NCBI GenBank assembly: GCA_964035575.1
Contig: OZ037846.1
Span: forward strand, 771,501 to 835,500
Length of the DNA stretch: 64,000 nt
Source: Rhynchopus sp. YZ270_cl-10
Taxonomy: Eukaryota > Euglenozoa > Diplonemea > Diplonemida > Diplonemidae
Reading direction: 5' to 3'
Within the stretch, counting starts at the first letter, position 1. Every line of letters begins with the position of its first letter. The notes beneath the pieces are model-generated. The model saw only the letters and a list, made by a program, of their open reading frames with translations, was not told the origin of the DNA and did no database searches. A program made the translations under genes and the position numbers. Below are positions 22,150 to 33,200 of this stretch, piece by piece.

Positions 22150-22410
22150 AGGGCGAGACTGGGGAAACACAACACAAAAATACTGATGAAGGTGGTGAGA
22201 TTTCCCCGTAACGTCCTCAACCAACCTTGCCGAAGCAAGTGGTAAGCAATAACAACAAAAAGGGCACGTAGTAATAGATAAATGGTACGCGCAAAAAAAA
22301 TATAGCGAAAAAGGGGGAGGGGAAAAGACTTTCTTATTCGCGACATATGTTATCCTAGAGACCCCCCTGGCGTAGCAAAGCTACTTAAACAAGTTTACAG
22401 TATGTGAGGG
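22150..22410 (+). repeat. Dispersed repeat related to 15896-16627
   Basis: Contains TACTGATGAAGGTGGTGAG, CCAACCTTGCCGAAGCAAG and GTAGCAAAGCTACTTAAACA, matching the order of words in the GGGAGA-linked units. It lies directly upstream of the cyclase-like gene and may contain its promoter. No coding content. Confidence 0.55.
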
Positions 22411-22814
22411 TCCAGCGTTGGGAGATGGAAATGACCACCACAATTGAGGTACTTTGCACAGAACATAACCTCACACGTCAGAGAGTGCGCATTTTACTGA
22501 ACGATGGTTTTCGTGATGATGTGGATGAGTAAATAGTGTGTGTAGCAGGGGAGAGGATGGCAGGGACGACAGTACAATTGCTGTACCTATTTTTTGTGCA
22601 CAATGTGGCAAAGTAGTGAAAATATGGAACACGGCGAAAATGCAAACAACAGATCACGATCCGACATCAACTCTGATAAATGCTATGACGGCGGTGTTTG
22701 TGTGTACTGAAGCGAATAGGCAGACGTGCAGAGTGTGTGCGTGACATCAGCAATCACTAACCTCTACGACTGGGATGGGGTTCTATATTCGCCAGGTGTA
22801 ACGACTTTGTGCCC
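22411..22814. other. Intergenic stretch, nothing recognised
   Basis: Upstream of the AATT-flanked element. Only short open frames with no family resemblance are present. Confidence 0.5.
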
Positions 22815-22818
22815 AATT

Positions 22819-23718
22819 CCTTAACACTCGGTGTTAAGGTCTTTAAGGTTGCTTCAACACCACACACCCACCCTCCCCTTAACACCCCCCCCCCCGGGGT
22901 GGGTTTCGGCCATTTTTTTTGAGGTCTCTAAACGTCCAAAGAGGTCAAAAAAGTGGATTCTTGGGAAGATAGGAGGTTTTTTTTAGGGTTTGCAAATGAG
23001 AAAGACCTCCAAACCCTGACAGACCCTGAAACCAGGGTGTCGCGAGTACCCCTTTTTTACACGTGTTTCTTAAGGCTTCTACAGGGTTATACAGGCAAAA
23101 CAGGCGTTTTGGCCAAAAACCCGGTTTTTCAGGCAGGTAACCGGGTTTGAGGCTTGGGAAACGTGCCAGAGCGGTGTGAGAACCATGCGTGGGGGTTTGT
23201 AACCACTCGTTGCGTTGGTTGCGTTGCCTTCGCTACGTTGCGTTCGTTACGTACACACCGGTTACGTTGTGTTGCATGCGTTGCGTTCGTTGTGTAGAGA
23301 TCGTTTTATACAGAGTGCAACGAACAGAGCGGTTGCGTTGCGTTGGTTGTGTTCGGTTGGTTACGTTCGTTGCGTTCCGATCGTTACGTACACATCGGTT
23401 GCGTTGCGTTGCATGGGTTGCGTTCGTTGTGTAGAGACCGATATATACAGATCGCAACGTACGCATAGGTTGCGTTGTGTTGCACGCGTTGCATTCGTTG
23501 CATACAGAACGCAACGTACACACAGGTTGCGTTGCATCCGTTGCGTTGGTTGTGTTTGTTTCGTTACGTTCTCATCGTCACGTACACATCGGTTGCGTTG
23601 CGTTGCATGCGTTGGTTGCATACGGATCGTAACGTATAGAGCGGATCCGTTTCGTTGTGTTCGGTTGCGTTTATCAACCACACCAGCCAGGAGTGTTAAG
23701 GATTGCCAAAAAAAACTA
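22819..23718 (+). mobile_element. AATT-flanked element with terminal hairpin (copy P1)
   Basis: Begins with the hairpin CCTTAACAC...GTGTTAAGG and ends GTGTTAAGGATTGCC followed by A-rich DNA and CTA. AATT lies directly outside both ends (22815-22818, 23719-23722), a likely target duplication. The interior has a repeated GTTGCGTTCGTT-like tract (23210-23640) and a unit starting GAGTACCCCTTTTTTACACG. Minus-oriented relatives are at 40014-40820 and 39305-40009. The termini are not simple inverted repeats, so the class is unclear. Confidence 0.7.
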
Positions 23719-23722
23719 AATT

Positions 23723-23935
23723 TCACTACAAGCCCAAAAAATGCCCACTTCAGGTAGTCACCAATCTCACCTCACCTCTGCCACCATTTCCACCTGACCT
23801 CTTGTCTGAACGTCTGCTACAGCAGTATTCAAGTGAGGGAAGTACAAAACATAAGGATACAGCAGGGGGACTTCGACTAGGACATCAAATGGCAAAACAT
23901 TACTAATACTTCAGTTGTCTGAAAGCAGCTGGTTC
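23723..23935. other. Short spacer before the satellite
   Basis: A 50-codon open stretch (VVTNLTSPLPPFPPDLL...) ends at the TAA after MAKHY. It has no recognised family and no clear splice context beyond a CAG in front of it. Confidence 0.3.
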
Positions 23936-26824
23936 CTCACAAAAGAACGTGTTTCGATGAAAGCGGCCCATTTGTCACAAAAGAACGCGTTTCGATGAAG
24001 GCGGTCCATTTTTCACAAAAGAACGCGTTTCGATGGAAGCGGTCCGTTTTTCACAAAAGAACGCGTTTCGATGGAAGCGGTCCGTTTTTCACAAAAGAAC
24101 GCGTTTCGATGAAAGCGGTCCGTTTTTCGCAAAAGAACGCGTTTCGATGAAAGCGGTCCGTTTTTCGCAAAAGAACGCGTTTCGATGGAAGCGGTCCGTT
24201 TTTCGCAAAAGAACGCGTTTCGATGGAAGCGGTCCGTTTCTCACAAAAGAACGCGTTTCGATGAAAGCGGTCCGTTTTTCGCAAAAGAACGCGTTTCGAT
24301 GAAAGCGGTCCGTTTTTCGCAAAAGAACGCGTTTCGATGAAAGCGGTCCGTTTTTCGCAAAAGAACGCGTTTCGATGAAAGCGGTCCGTTATTCGCAAAA
24401 GAACGCGTTTCGATGAAAGCGGTCCGTTATTCGCAAAAGAACGCGTTGCGATGAAAGCGGTCCGTTTTTCGCAAAAGAACGCGTTGCGATGGAAGCGGTC
24501 CGTTTTTCGCAAAAGAACGCGTTTCGATGGAAGCGGTCCGTTTTTCACAAAAGAACGCGTTTCGATGAAAGCGGTCCGTTTTTCACAAAAGAACGCGTTT
24601 CGATGGAAGCTGTCCGTTTTTCACAAAAGAACGCGTTTCGATGAAAGCGGTCCGTTTTTCGCAAAAGAACGCGTTGCGATGGAAGCGGTCCGTTTTTCAC
24701 AAAAGAACGCGTTTCGATGGAAGCGGTCCGTTTTTCACAAAAGAACGCGTTTCGATGGAAGCGGTCCGTTTTTCGCAAAAGAACGCGTTGCGATGAAAGC
24801 GCTCCGTTTTTCACAAAAGAACGCGTTTCGATGAAAGCGGTCCGTTTTTCACAAAAGAACGCGTTTCGATGAAAGCGGTCCGTTTCTCACAAAAGAACGC
24901 GTTTCGATGAGAGCGGTCCGTTTTTCACAAAAGAACGCGTTTCGATGGAAGCTGTCCGTTTTTCACAAAAGAACGCGTTTCGATGGAAGCGGTCCGTTTC
25001 TCACAAAAGAACGCGTTTCGATGAGAGCGGTCCGTTTTTCACAAAAGAACGCGTTTCGATGGAAGCGGTCCGTTATTCGCAAAAGAACGCGTTTCGATGA
25101 AAGCGGTCCGTTATTCGCAAAAGAACGCGTTTCGATGGAAGCGGTCCGTTTTTCGCAAAAGAACGCGTTTCGATGAAAGCGGTCCGTTTTTCACAAAAGA
25201 ACGCGTTTCGATGAAAGCGGTCCGTTTCTCACAAAAGAACGCGTTTCGATGAAAGCGGTCCGTTTTTCACAAAAGAACGCGTTTCGATGAAAGCGGTCCG
25301 TTTTTCACAAAAGAACGCGTTTCGATGAAAGCGGTCCGTTTTTCACAAAAGAACGCGTTTCGATGAAAGCGGTCCGTTTTTCGCAAAAGAACGCGTTGCG
25401 ATGGAAGCGGTCCGTTTTTCACAAAAGAACGCGTTTCGATGGAAGCGGTCCGTTTTTCACAAAAGAACGCGTTTCGATGGAAGCGGTCCGTTTTTCGCAA
25501 AAGAACGCGTTGCGATGAAAGCGCTCCGTTTTTCACAAAAGAACGCGTTTCGATGAAAGCGGTCCGTTTTTCACAAAAGAACGCGTTTCGATGAAAGCTG
25601 TCCGTTTCTCACAAAAGAACGCGTTTCGATGAGAGCGGTCCGTTTCTCACAAAAGAACGCGTTTCGATGAGAGCGGTCCGTTTTTCACAAAAGAACGCGT
25701 TTCGATGGAAGCGGTCCGTTTCTCACAAAAGAACGCGTTTCGATGAGAGCGGTCCGTTTTTCACAAAAGAACGCGTTTCGATGGAAGCGGTCCGTTATTC
25801 GCAAAAGAACGCGTTTCGATGAAAGCGGTCCGTTATTCGCAAAAGAACGCGTTTCGATGGAAGCGGTCCGTTTTTCGCAAAAGAACGCGTTTCGATGAAA
25901 GCGGTCCGTTTTTCACAAAAGAACGCGTTTCGATGAAAGCGGTCCGTTTCTCACAAAAGAACGCGTTTCGATGAGAGCGGTCCGTTTTTCACAAAAGAAC
26001 GCGTTTCGATGAAAGCGGTCCGTTTTTCACAAAAGAACGCGTTTCGATGAAAGCGGTCCGTTTCTCACAAAAGAACGCGTTTCGATGAGAGCGGTCCGTT
26101 TTTCACAAAAGAACGCGTTTCGATGAAGGCGGTCCGTTTTGCGCAAAAGAACGCGTTTCGATGAAAGAGGTCCGTTTTTCACAAAAGAACGCGTTTCGAT
26201 GGAAGCGGTCCGTTTTTCACAAAAGAACGCGTTTCGATGAAAGCGGTCCGTTTTTCACAAAAGAACGCGTTTCGATGGAAGCGGTCCGTTTTTCACAAAA
26301 GAACGCGTTTCGATGGAAGCGGTCCGTTTTTCGCAAAAGAACGCGTTGCGATGGAAGCGGTCCGTTATTCGCAAAAGAACGCGTTTCGATGAAAGCGGTC
26401 CGTTTTACGCAAAAGAACGCGTTTCGATGGAAGCGGTCCGTTTTTCGCAAAAGAACGCGTTGCGATGAAAGCGCTCCGTTTTTCACAAAAGAACGCGTTT
26501 CGATGAAAGCGGTCCGTTTTTCACAAAAGAACGCGTTTCGATGAAAGCGGTCCGTTTCTCACAAAAGAACGCGTTTCGATGAGAGCGGTCCGTTTTTCAC
26601 AAAAGAACGCGTTTCGATGGAAGCTGTCCGTTTTTCACAAAAGAACGCGTTTCGATGGAAGCGGTCCGTTTCTCACAAAAGAACGCGTTTCGATGAGAGC
26701 GGTCCGTTTTTCACAAAAGAACGCGTTTCGATGGAAGCTGTCCGTTTTTCACAAAAGAACGCGTTTCGATGGAAGCGGTCCGTTATTCGCAAAAGAACGC
26801 GTTTCGATGAAAGCGGTCCGTTAT
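23936..26824 (+). repeat. 38-bp satellite, about 76 copies
   Basis: Monomer GAACGCGTTTCGATGAAAGC followed by GGTCCGTTTTTCRCAAAA (R = A or G), 38 bp. Each monomer holds the palindrome AACGCGTT. Variant positions (TTTC/TTGC, TCAC/TCGC, GAAA/GGAA/GAGA) repeat in blocks: the patterns at 24545-24814 and 25267-25536 are 722 bp apart, exactly 19 monomers. This points to higher-order units. Short Lys/Arg-rich frames here are artefacts. Confidence 0.97.
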
Positions 26825-26825
26825 T

Positions 26826-27600
26826 CCTTAACACTCTGTGTTAAGGTTTTTAAGGTTGCTTTTGTGGCGTACCCTGTACCCTAACCCCCCCCGACGGGGT
26901 ACCCCAAAAAATGACATTTCTCGCAGAGGCGCCAAAGTGTAAGATTTTTTCGGCATTGGAAAGATTGGGCCAAAAATCCAGCCCTTACCAAATTCTAGAA
27001 AACACTTGTGTTTTCTAGTTTTTAACCCCCTGCGCGTGGTTTAAAAAACTCCCCCTAAGTCACCCCCCCCCTCCCTGGTGGATCCGACCAAAATCGACCA
27101 AAAATCGGTTTTTTTTTCAGGGTGTAGAAGCTTCGCCCAGCTCAAAAAACTGTTTCTTTGGAAAGATCGGACACTTTTTGGGGGGTGTATAGGCTCAGCG
27201 AAGCGTTAAACCGTTAGAGACCCTGACACCAGGGTGTCACGAGTACCCCTTTTATACACGTGTTTCTTAAGGCTTCTACAGGGTTCTACAGGCAAAACAG
27301 GCGTTTTGGCCAAAAACCCCGTTTTTCAGGCAGGTAAACGTGTTTGCGGCTTGGGAAACGTGCCAGCGCGGTGTGAGAACCATGCATGGACCACACACGG
27401 CACGAGTTGCAGCAGCCCACCGAAGGTGGGCTGCGTTTGGTAACCACACGATGCGGGTAACGCGCGTATCGCATATACATAGCGTTGTGTGTATCGTATA
27501 CGAAGACCGTTGTGTGTAACGCACGTGTAGACCGTTGCGTTATCACAACCACACGAGCCAGCAAAGTGTCACAGCGGCGCAGGTGTTGCGTTAACCCGAT
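26826..27600 (+). mobile_element. Relative of the AATT-flanked hairpin element (copy Q), right end unclear
   Basis: Starts at CCTTAACACTCTGTGTTAAGG directly inside a satellite monomer, then shows the GAGTACCCCTTTTATACACG unit, the GTGTGAGAACCATGCATGG word and GCAGCCCACCGAAGGTGGGC, all shared with other copies and with the TA-flanked elements at 49704 and 56331. The right end has diverged near 27590. Confidence 0.5.
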
Positions 27601-28650
27601 GGAGTTAAACCCGTAGCATGTTTTAGCTGCACACGAAGCGTGTATCGCTTATGCATAGCGTTGTGTTTTTTTTTTTTTTTTTTTTTTTTTCTCTTTGGCC
27701 TTTAGTGGTCTTTTTATTGCGATAGGTTAGTACACAATGAACAAAAAGCAAGGTGGGCGCACCACTCAAACAAAATGAACAGAACACAAAAGGTGGGCAC
27801 GGCCCAGGGTATCTCATTACACCTCCCCTGACGTTGGTCTCCTGCTTGCTTGAGAGGCCGGGGAATCACTTTGGAGTCAAACAGCTCGTACGCGAGGATA
27901 CCTCCCCTAAAACTGGAAAATACAAATGGAGTGGTGCGCGCAGTAATGTAAGCGGTGTCGTGGCGTGCTTAGCCAAAGGTATACGCTTAAAAGTCACTCA
28001 AAAAAAAAAAAAAAAAAAAAATAAATAAATAAAAGGGAATATGCATTGTGTAAGTATAACTAGTGTGTATTTATATGGGGCGGTGTGGAAAGTGAAACGT
28101 AAGGCAGCAAATAGGGTACACACAGCTCGCCCCCATCACACGCTTTCCCCCTTTCATATCCCAAGATAGCACCCAGGGCGCAATCGATTTTAACATCAAC
28201 AAAATGCAGTGACTGGTGTGTTTGTGTGTCTTTAGGGGCGAGGGGGCGGGCAGAGTGAGAGGCAGGCATCTGTGGCAGTCGCAAACCCCCACCAGGAGCC
28301 CTGATCTCTTAGGTAGGTTTGTGTTGTGGCGGCGTACACGATTTGCCCTTGTTGGGGTGTTGGTGGCGTTCTTTTGGGGCATGTGGCTCGTGTTATTACC
28401 TATGAGACTCGGACACCCAGCAGAGGCGCAACTTCCACTTCAGGTACCCATCGCTCTCCCCACCCCTCCTCCCCTTGTCGTCGCATTTGCCTGTGCCGCA
28501 ATCGGGTGTGCTTAGGGTACTACATCGGGCCACGGGCAGGGGCTGAGTCTGGGGGTTGTCGTGGCAGAAAAATAAACTAGTGAGTAGGGCACGAGTAGTA
28601 CGTTCCCACATTGCGTAACGTATCTTACTTGCATATGGGGATAAGGGGGG
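27601..28650. other. Intergenic region, nothing recognised
   Basis: Contains poly-T (27667-27690) and poly-A (27999-28020) runs. Short open frames show no family resemblance. Confidence 0.4.
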
Positions 28651-28651
28651 T

Positions 28652-29735
28652 TAAATGGTAGTACAGGTGGCTCGCATCGGGGGTGTCGCTACGCACCCGT
28701 CTACTTTACAGTGACTGCTGCCGAAAATAAAAAGGTGGGAGGTTACAGGGGCGCGGTACCCACTGGCGCCTCCCCGCAAGGTGTTGATAGCGACAGGTTG
28801 TTTCAGTTTGCAATTGCGAAAAAAAATATTTTAAAATAAAACATTTTTTTTTTTAAAAATTAAAATTTGAGTTATTAAAGTTTTGTTTTGTTACAAATTG
28901 TAGAAGTGTGTGTCACTACCCGTGGGGGGGAAGTTTGGGGCTACTGCGGTTGACATAGTGTCCCATAAGAGTGTGCTGTTGTTTTCGCTAGTAGCGTACC
29001 TGGTGGAGCATGCAAGGTGGCCTAGTAGACTCCTACGCAGCTTCACCGGCACGTGTGTATTGTGTAAAGGGGGAAGGGTGAGGTGGGGGTATTAAATAGG
29101 GGAGTTGGGGAATTTGGGATTTTGGTGGGCGGGAAGAACGTCCGTATGGTAAGACGCGCCGCACGCCTCTTTGGGCACATGTAGTGTTTGTGCGTGCATG
29201 TGCTTGCATGTTTAGTCATAAGGGGGGTTTTGATGGTTGTGTTGGTAGCTCGCATCGGGGGTGTCGCTACGCACCCTTTCACCTAACAGTAATTGCTGCC
29301 GTAAAAGAAAAATAAATGATAAATGAAAAAGAGGAGGTTACCAGAGCGCGGTAGACACTGGCGCCTCCCCTCGAGGTGTTTGGTTGCGACAGAAAAGGTT
29401 ACATTTTGCATTTTAAAAGTTTCAAAAGAGGATAAGGTGTGAGCAGTTAAAGTAAAAGTGTGGGTCACTACCCTTTGAAGGGGAACAATGGGGTAACTGC
29501 AGCGCGGTAGTCGCTGGTGACCCTCAAGATTGTGTTGTTGTTTTGACAGGCAGCGTAATCGGTGGAAAATGCAAGGTGGCCGGGTAGACCCCTAAGCAGC
29601 TTCACCGGCACGTGCGTATTGTGTAAAGGGGGAAGGGTGTGTTGGCAGTATTAAATAGGGGGGGAATTGGGGCACGGGAAGAGCATTCGTAGGGTAGATG
29701 TGTGGTACACCTCCGTCCGCACATGTATAGTTTGC
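28652..29735. repeat. Direct duplication of about 560 bp
   Basis: Two diverged copies (about 28652-29214 and 29215-29735) share GCTCGCATCGGGGGTGTCGC, GGCGCCTCCCC, GTCACTACCC, GCTTCACCGGCACGTG and TATTAAATAGGGG in the same order. A weaker third piece lies near 29880-29930. No coding sequence, tRNA or 5S pattern recognised. The stretch lies beyond the 3' end of the LINE and its origin is unknown. Confidence 0.7.
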
Positions 29736-30243
29736 TTTAATTGATTAATGTACAGTCAGATGCTCCTAATCTACTTGTGTTTAACGACTGTTGACCTCCA
29801 AAAGAGCGGTAAATACATTGTGCTGTGGTACAGAGAGTTTAGGGAGTGGCGGCATAAAAAGGGGATAACTAGGTGCATAAAGAAGCGTCCGCTGGGTAAA
29901 ATGTGGAGTACGCCTCTCTGGGCGTACTTCGAGTGCGGAGGGACCTGGGGCTTCAATAGCGAGAGAGAATTATGCATCAGGGATTTCTACGGTGTGAGAA
30001 GTGTGGTAGAGATGTGGAAAAATGGGTAGGGGGAACGCTGAACGAGCGAACGAAAGGCTTTTGATTGGGTAACATGTGGGGAAAGACAGCAGAAAAGCAA
30101 CAAAATACCCGTTGTAAATAGGGGGACATGAATAACACGCTTGTTGTCAGGGGCTAGCAGCGCGACGTAAGTCGTACTGCAGCCTATGACACAAGATTAA
30201 ACACAGAACATAATAATATTAATCAACAACAACTCAGTCACGA

Positions 30244-33200
30244 CTAACTACCGTTACGGAGGTACTCCTCAAGCGGGCCAGGCAGGAAACTCTCGCTGAC
30301 GAGGTACTTCAGGGCGGTCGCCGGCTCTCGCATGAGGAGGGTATGGAGGTCCGGGAGGCTTTCGCTACACGTTTGTCGGCAGGAGAAGAACAGGTGCTTC
30401 AGGGTGCAGGGCTTGTCGCATCGCAGGCATGTGGCAGTGTTCGACGAGGTGCGGAAGTCGAACGTTAGCTGGTTGCTGCCAGCTCGGAGGCTGCGGATGG
30501 TGGTTTCCCCCCTGCGGGTGAGGTCCGTGCAGTGGACGGGAGGTTGCAGCACCGCTACGTCCGCTCCGGCCTTCCTGGCGTACACCGTGTTCGTGCCGGG
30601 CTGCTCGACGGAAGGGGTGTTCGCCAGGTGACGTCTCGCACATGATCTGGCGGCAGAGAAGGACAGGCCAGGGCTCTGCACCATCTTGGTGCCTTCTGCG
30701 GCCGCAGCGTCAGCAGCATCATTGCCCAGGACCTGCACATGCGAGGGGACGTAGTGCAGTATTAGGTTTATGTTGTTGCCGGCAAGCCGGTGTAGTCCTT
30801 TCCAGAGTTTGTGTTCGAAGTCCTCTCTGGCCTTCTTGGGACCGCTCTCTAGCGCACGCAGGGACGATTGCGAGTCTGTGAGGATGGCGCAGGTGGCCCC
30901 AGGGGTTGCTTTGTCAAAGAGAAGGTCAATGGAGTGGCCTATGGCGATCATTTCGGCTTGAAAGCTGCTTGCGCCGGTGCCGGCCCCGTAGGAGAAGGAG
31001 CAGTTGGGTTCTCGCATCTCGGGGAGCTTGTACAGCACTACCCCAGCACCCCCGCTTTTGCCCTGGACAGAGCCGTCGGTGTAGGCGTGCCATTCGCAGG
31101 GGGGAAGGCGTTGGAGGGCCTCCTCTGTGAGGAGCAGGAATTTTTCGTCATCTGGCTCAGGGTCGGAGCGGCGTATCCCAGGTATCGTGGCGGTGATACT
31201 TAGGCGGGGCAGTACGTCACTCCAATACCACGGGTCTACAGGCAGGTGACGCTGCATATCTGCCATATGCACCCCAGGTCTGCGGAACTCCTTGTGCAGT
31301 GCTACCAACGCGACAAGAGATTCTAGTCGCGCGACAAAGTGCCACTTGTCGCGCTGTCGCGCCCAAAAAAAATTTTTTTTTTCGACATCACAAAAATTTT
31401 CACCAAAAAAAAAAATTTTTTTTTTTTTTGGGTGTGGGCGATTTTGGAAAAAAAAATCCAAAAAAAAAAATCCAGAAAAAACCATCGCAGACGGTACAGT
31501 AGCGACGTAAGCAAAAGCCATCATTTTTTGACCAAAATTTTGCTAAGTACCCGGAAAAAACGCGATTTTTCCTAACAAAAAAAAAAAAAAAAGTGTCTCA
31601 AAATGGAAAAAAAAATTTTTCGATTTTTGCGACAACTCATTTTGTCGCGCTGTCGCGGGTGGTTTGTCGCGTGTCGCGCGCGACTTGTCGCGTTGGTAGC
31701 ACTGCCTTGTGTGCCTCGGAGGAGAGTCGCTGGGCGGCGGAGAGCCAGTTGTTGAGCGTGAGGGAGGCGGAGGTGTAGCCGCAGGCCGCTTTCCCTGGCG
31801 TGTCGGTGTGACGCCGAAACAACTCGAACGCAGTTACGGCGTCCAATCGCATCAGGTCCACTATCGGGGTCAGGCGTGCCTCCCACAGCAATTTGGCGCG
31901 AGACGTAGGCAAAGGACATCCGGTGATGATACGCGCCGCGGCGTTGTGTTCGGCCTCCAGCTTGTCCATCAGGTGTGTTGACAGCTGTGGACAAGGCGAC
32001 CACTCGACCACGTGGTCGACCATGAAAATGACCTCCTCGACCATGGTCGACCACGTGGTCGACCACGTGGTCGACCATGTGGTCGACCATGGGGTCGACC
32101 ATGAGGTCGACCACCGACGTGTTTTGGTGGTCATACTGGGCCAAAACCGCCAGAAACTGCACCCACGAGGTGTTTTGAGGTCCTACAACGGGTTCCACGG
32201 CTATATGGGTGTCGACCACCCAAGGTCGACCCAAAAAAAAATTTTGGCAAAGACAAAATCCGATTTTTAACCTGAAAAAAAAAAAAAAAAAAGTGTTTTT
32301 TTTTTTCACAAAAAAAAATTTTTTTTTTTTTTCGTGGTCGACCACGCCAAAATGGTCGACCACGTGGTCGAGTGGTCGCCTTGCTTATACAGGCTACTGT
32401 AGACCAGAATCCTTGTCATTTTTCTTGAAATTTCTGAAAAAAATCAGGGAAAAATTCAAAATTTCAGAATTTTGTGACTTTTTGGGTATTATTTTTGATT
32501 TTTTGGCAATTTTTCAAAAAAAAACGGGAAAACGAGAAAAAAAACCGGACCCTAACCCACAGAATGAGCTCAATAGGCGAGCGAAGCGAGCCTATTGGGC
32601 GACTTTTGACCGTATTTTGGTTGAAAATTTGAGTTGAAAATTTTTTTCATAATTTGCCCAATCTGAGGTTTTCATTGGATTCTTTGGGCCATTTTATGAG
32701 GTACCACGGCAAATTTTGGGCGAAAAAAAAAAATTTTTTTTGGTCAAAAATCGCCTTGTATAGCCACTGTATTGGTGTAGGCTTGTGCACAGAAGTGTGT
32801 TTTGTGTAACCACAGATGGTCAAAACACCCGATTTTTGCGTTTTTTCGCATTTTTTGGTGCCCAAAAACCCAGGTCAGGGGTCGAAATTTTGCCGAAAAA
32901 AAAAATTTTTTTTTTGAGATTTTTCGATTTTTTGCTAAGGTGCTGGCCCATACAAACTGTACAGGGTGGATATTTTATACACAAAATGGCCAGGAAATAA
33001 ATATGTGATGCTCAAAACATCAAAATTTTTCGTTTTTTTGCATTTTTGGGCCAATCTGAGCCCAAAAAAAATTTTTTTTTCAGCTGAAATTTGTCTTTGC
33101 CAAAAAAAAAATTTTGGTCACTTTATCTCCCTCCTGCTCACTTTATCTCCCTGCTGCTCACTTTATCTCCCTCCTGCTCACTTTATCTCCCTCCTGCTCA

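Noticed and set aside
22819-23718. Helitron
   Set aside because: A hairpin and a CTA-like end are suggestive, but AATT flanks both sides and no TC start next to A is present, which does not fit insertion between A and T without duplication.
23938-26884. CRISPR-like array or family of short basic ORFs
   Set aside because: The 38-bp units are contiguous with no spacers and the host is a eukaryote; the ORFs are satellite artefacts.
28652-29735. tRNA, 5S or other RNA gene repeats
   Set aside because: No B-box, cloverleaf or 5S consensus could be found.
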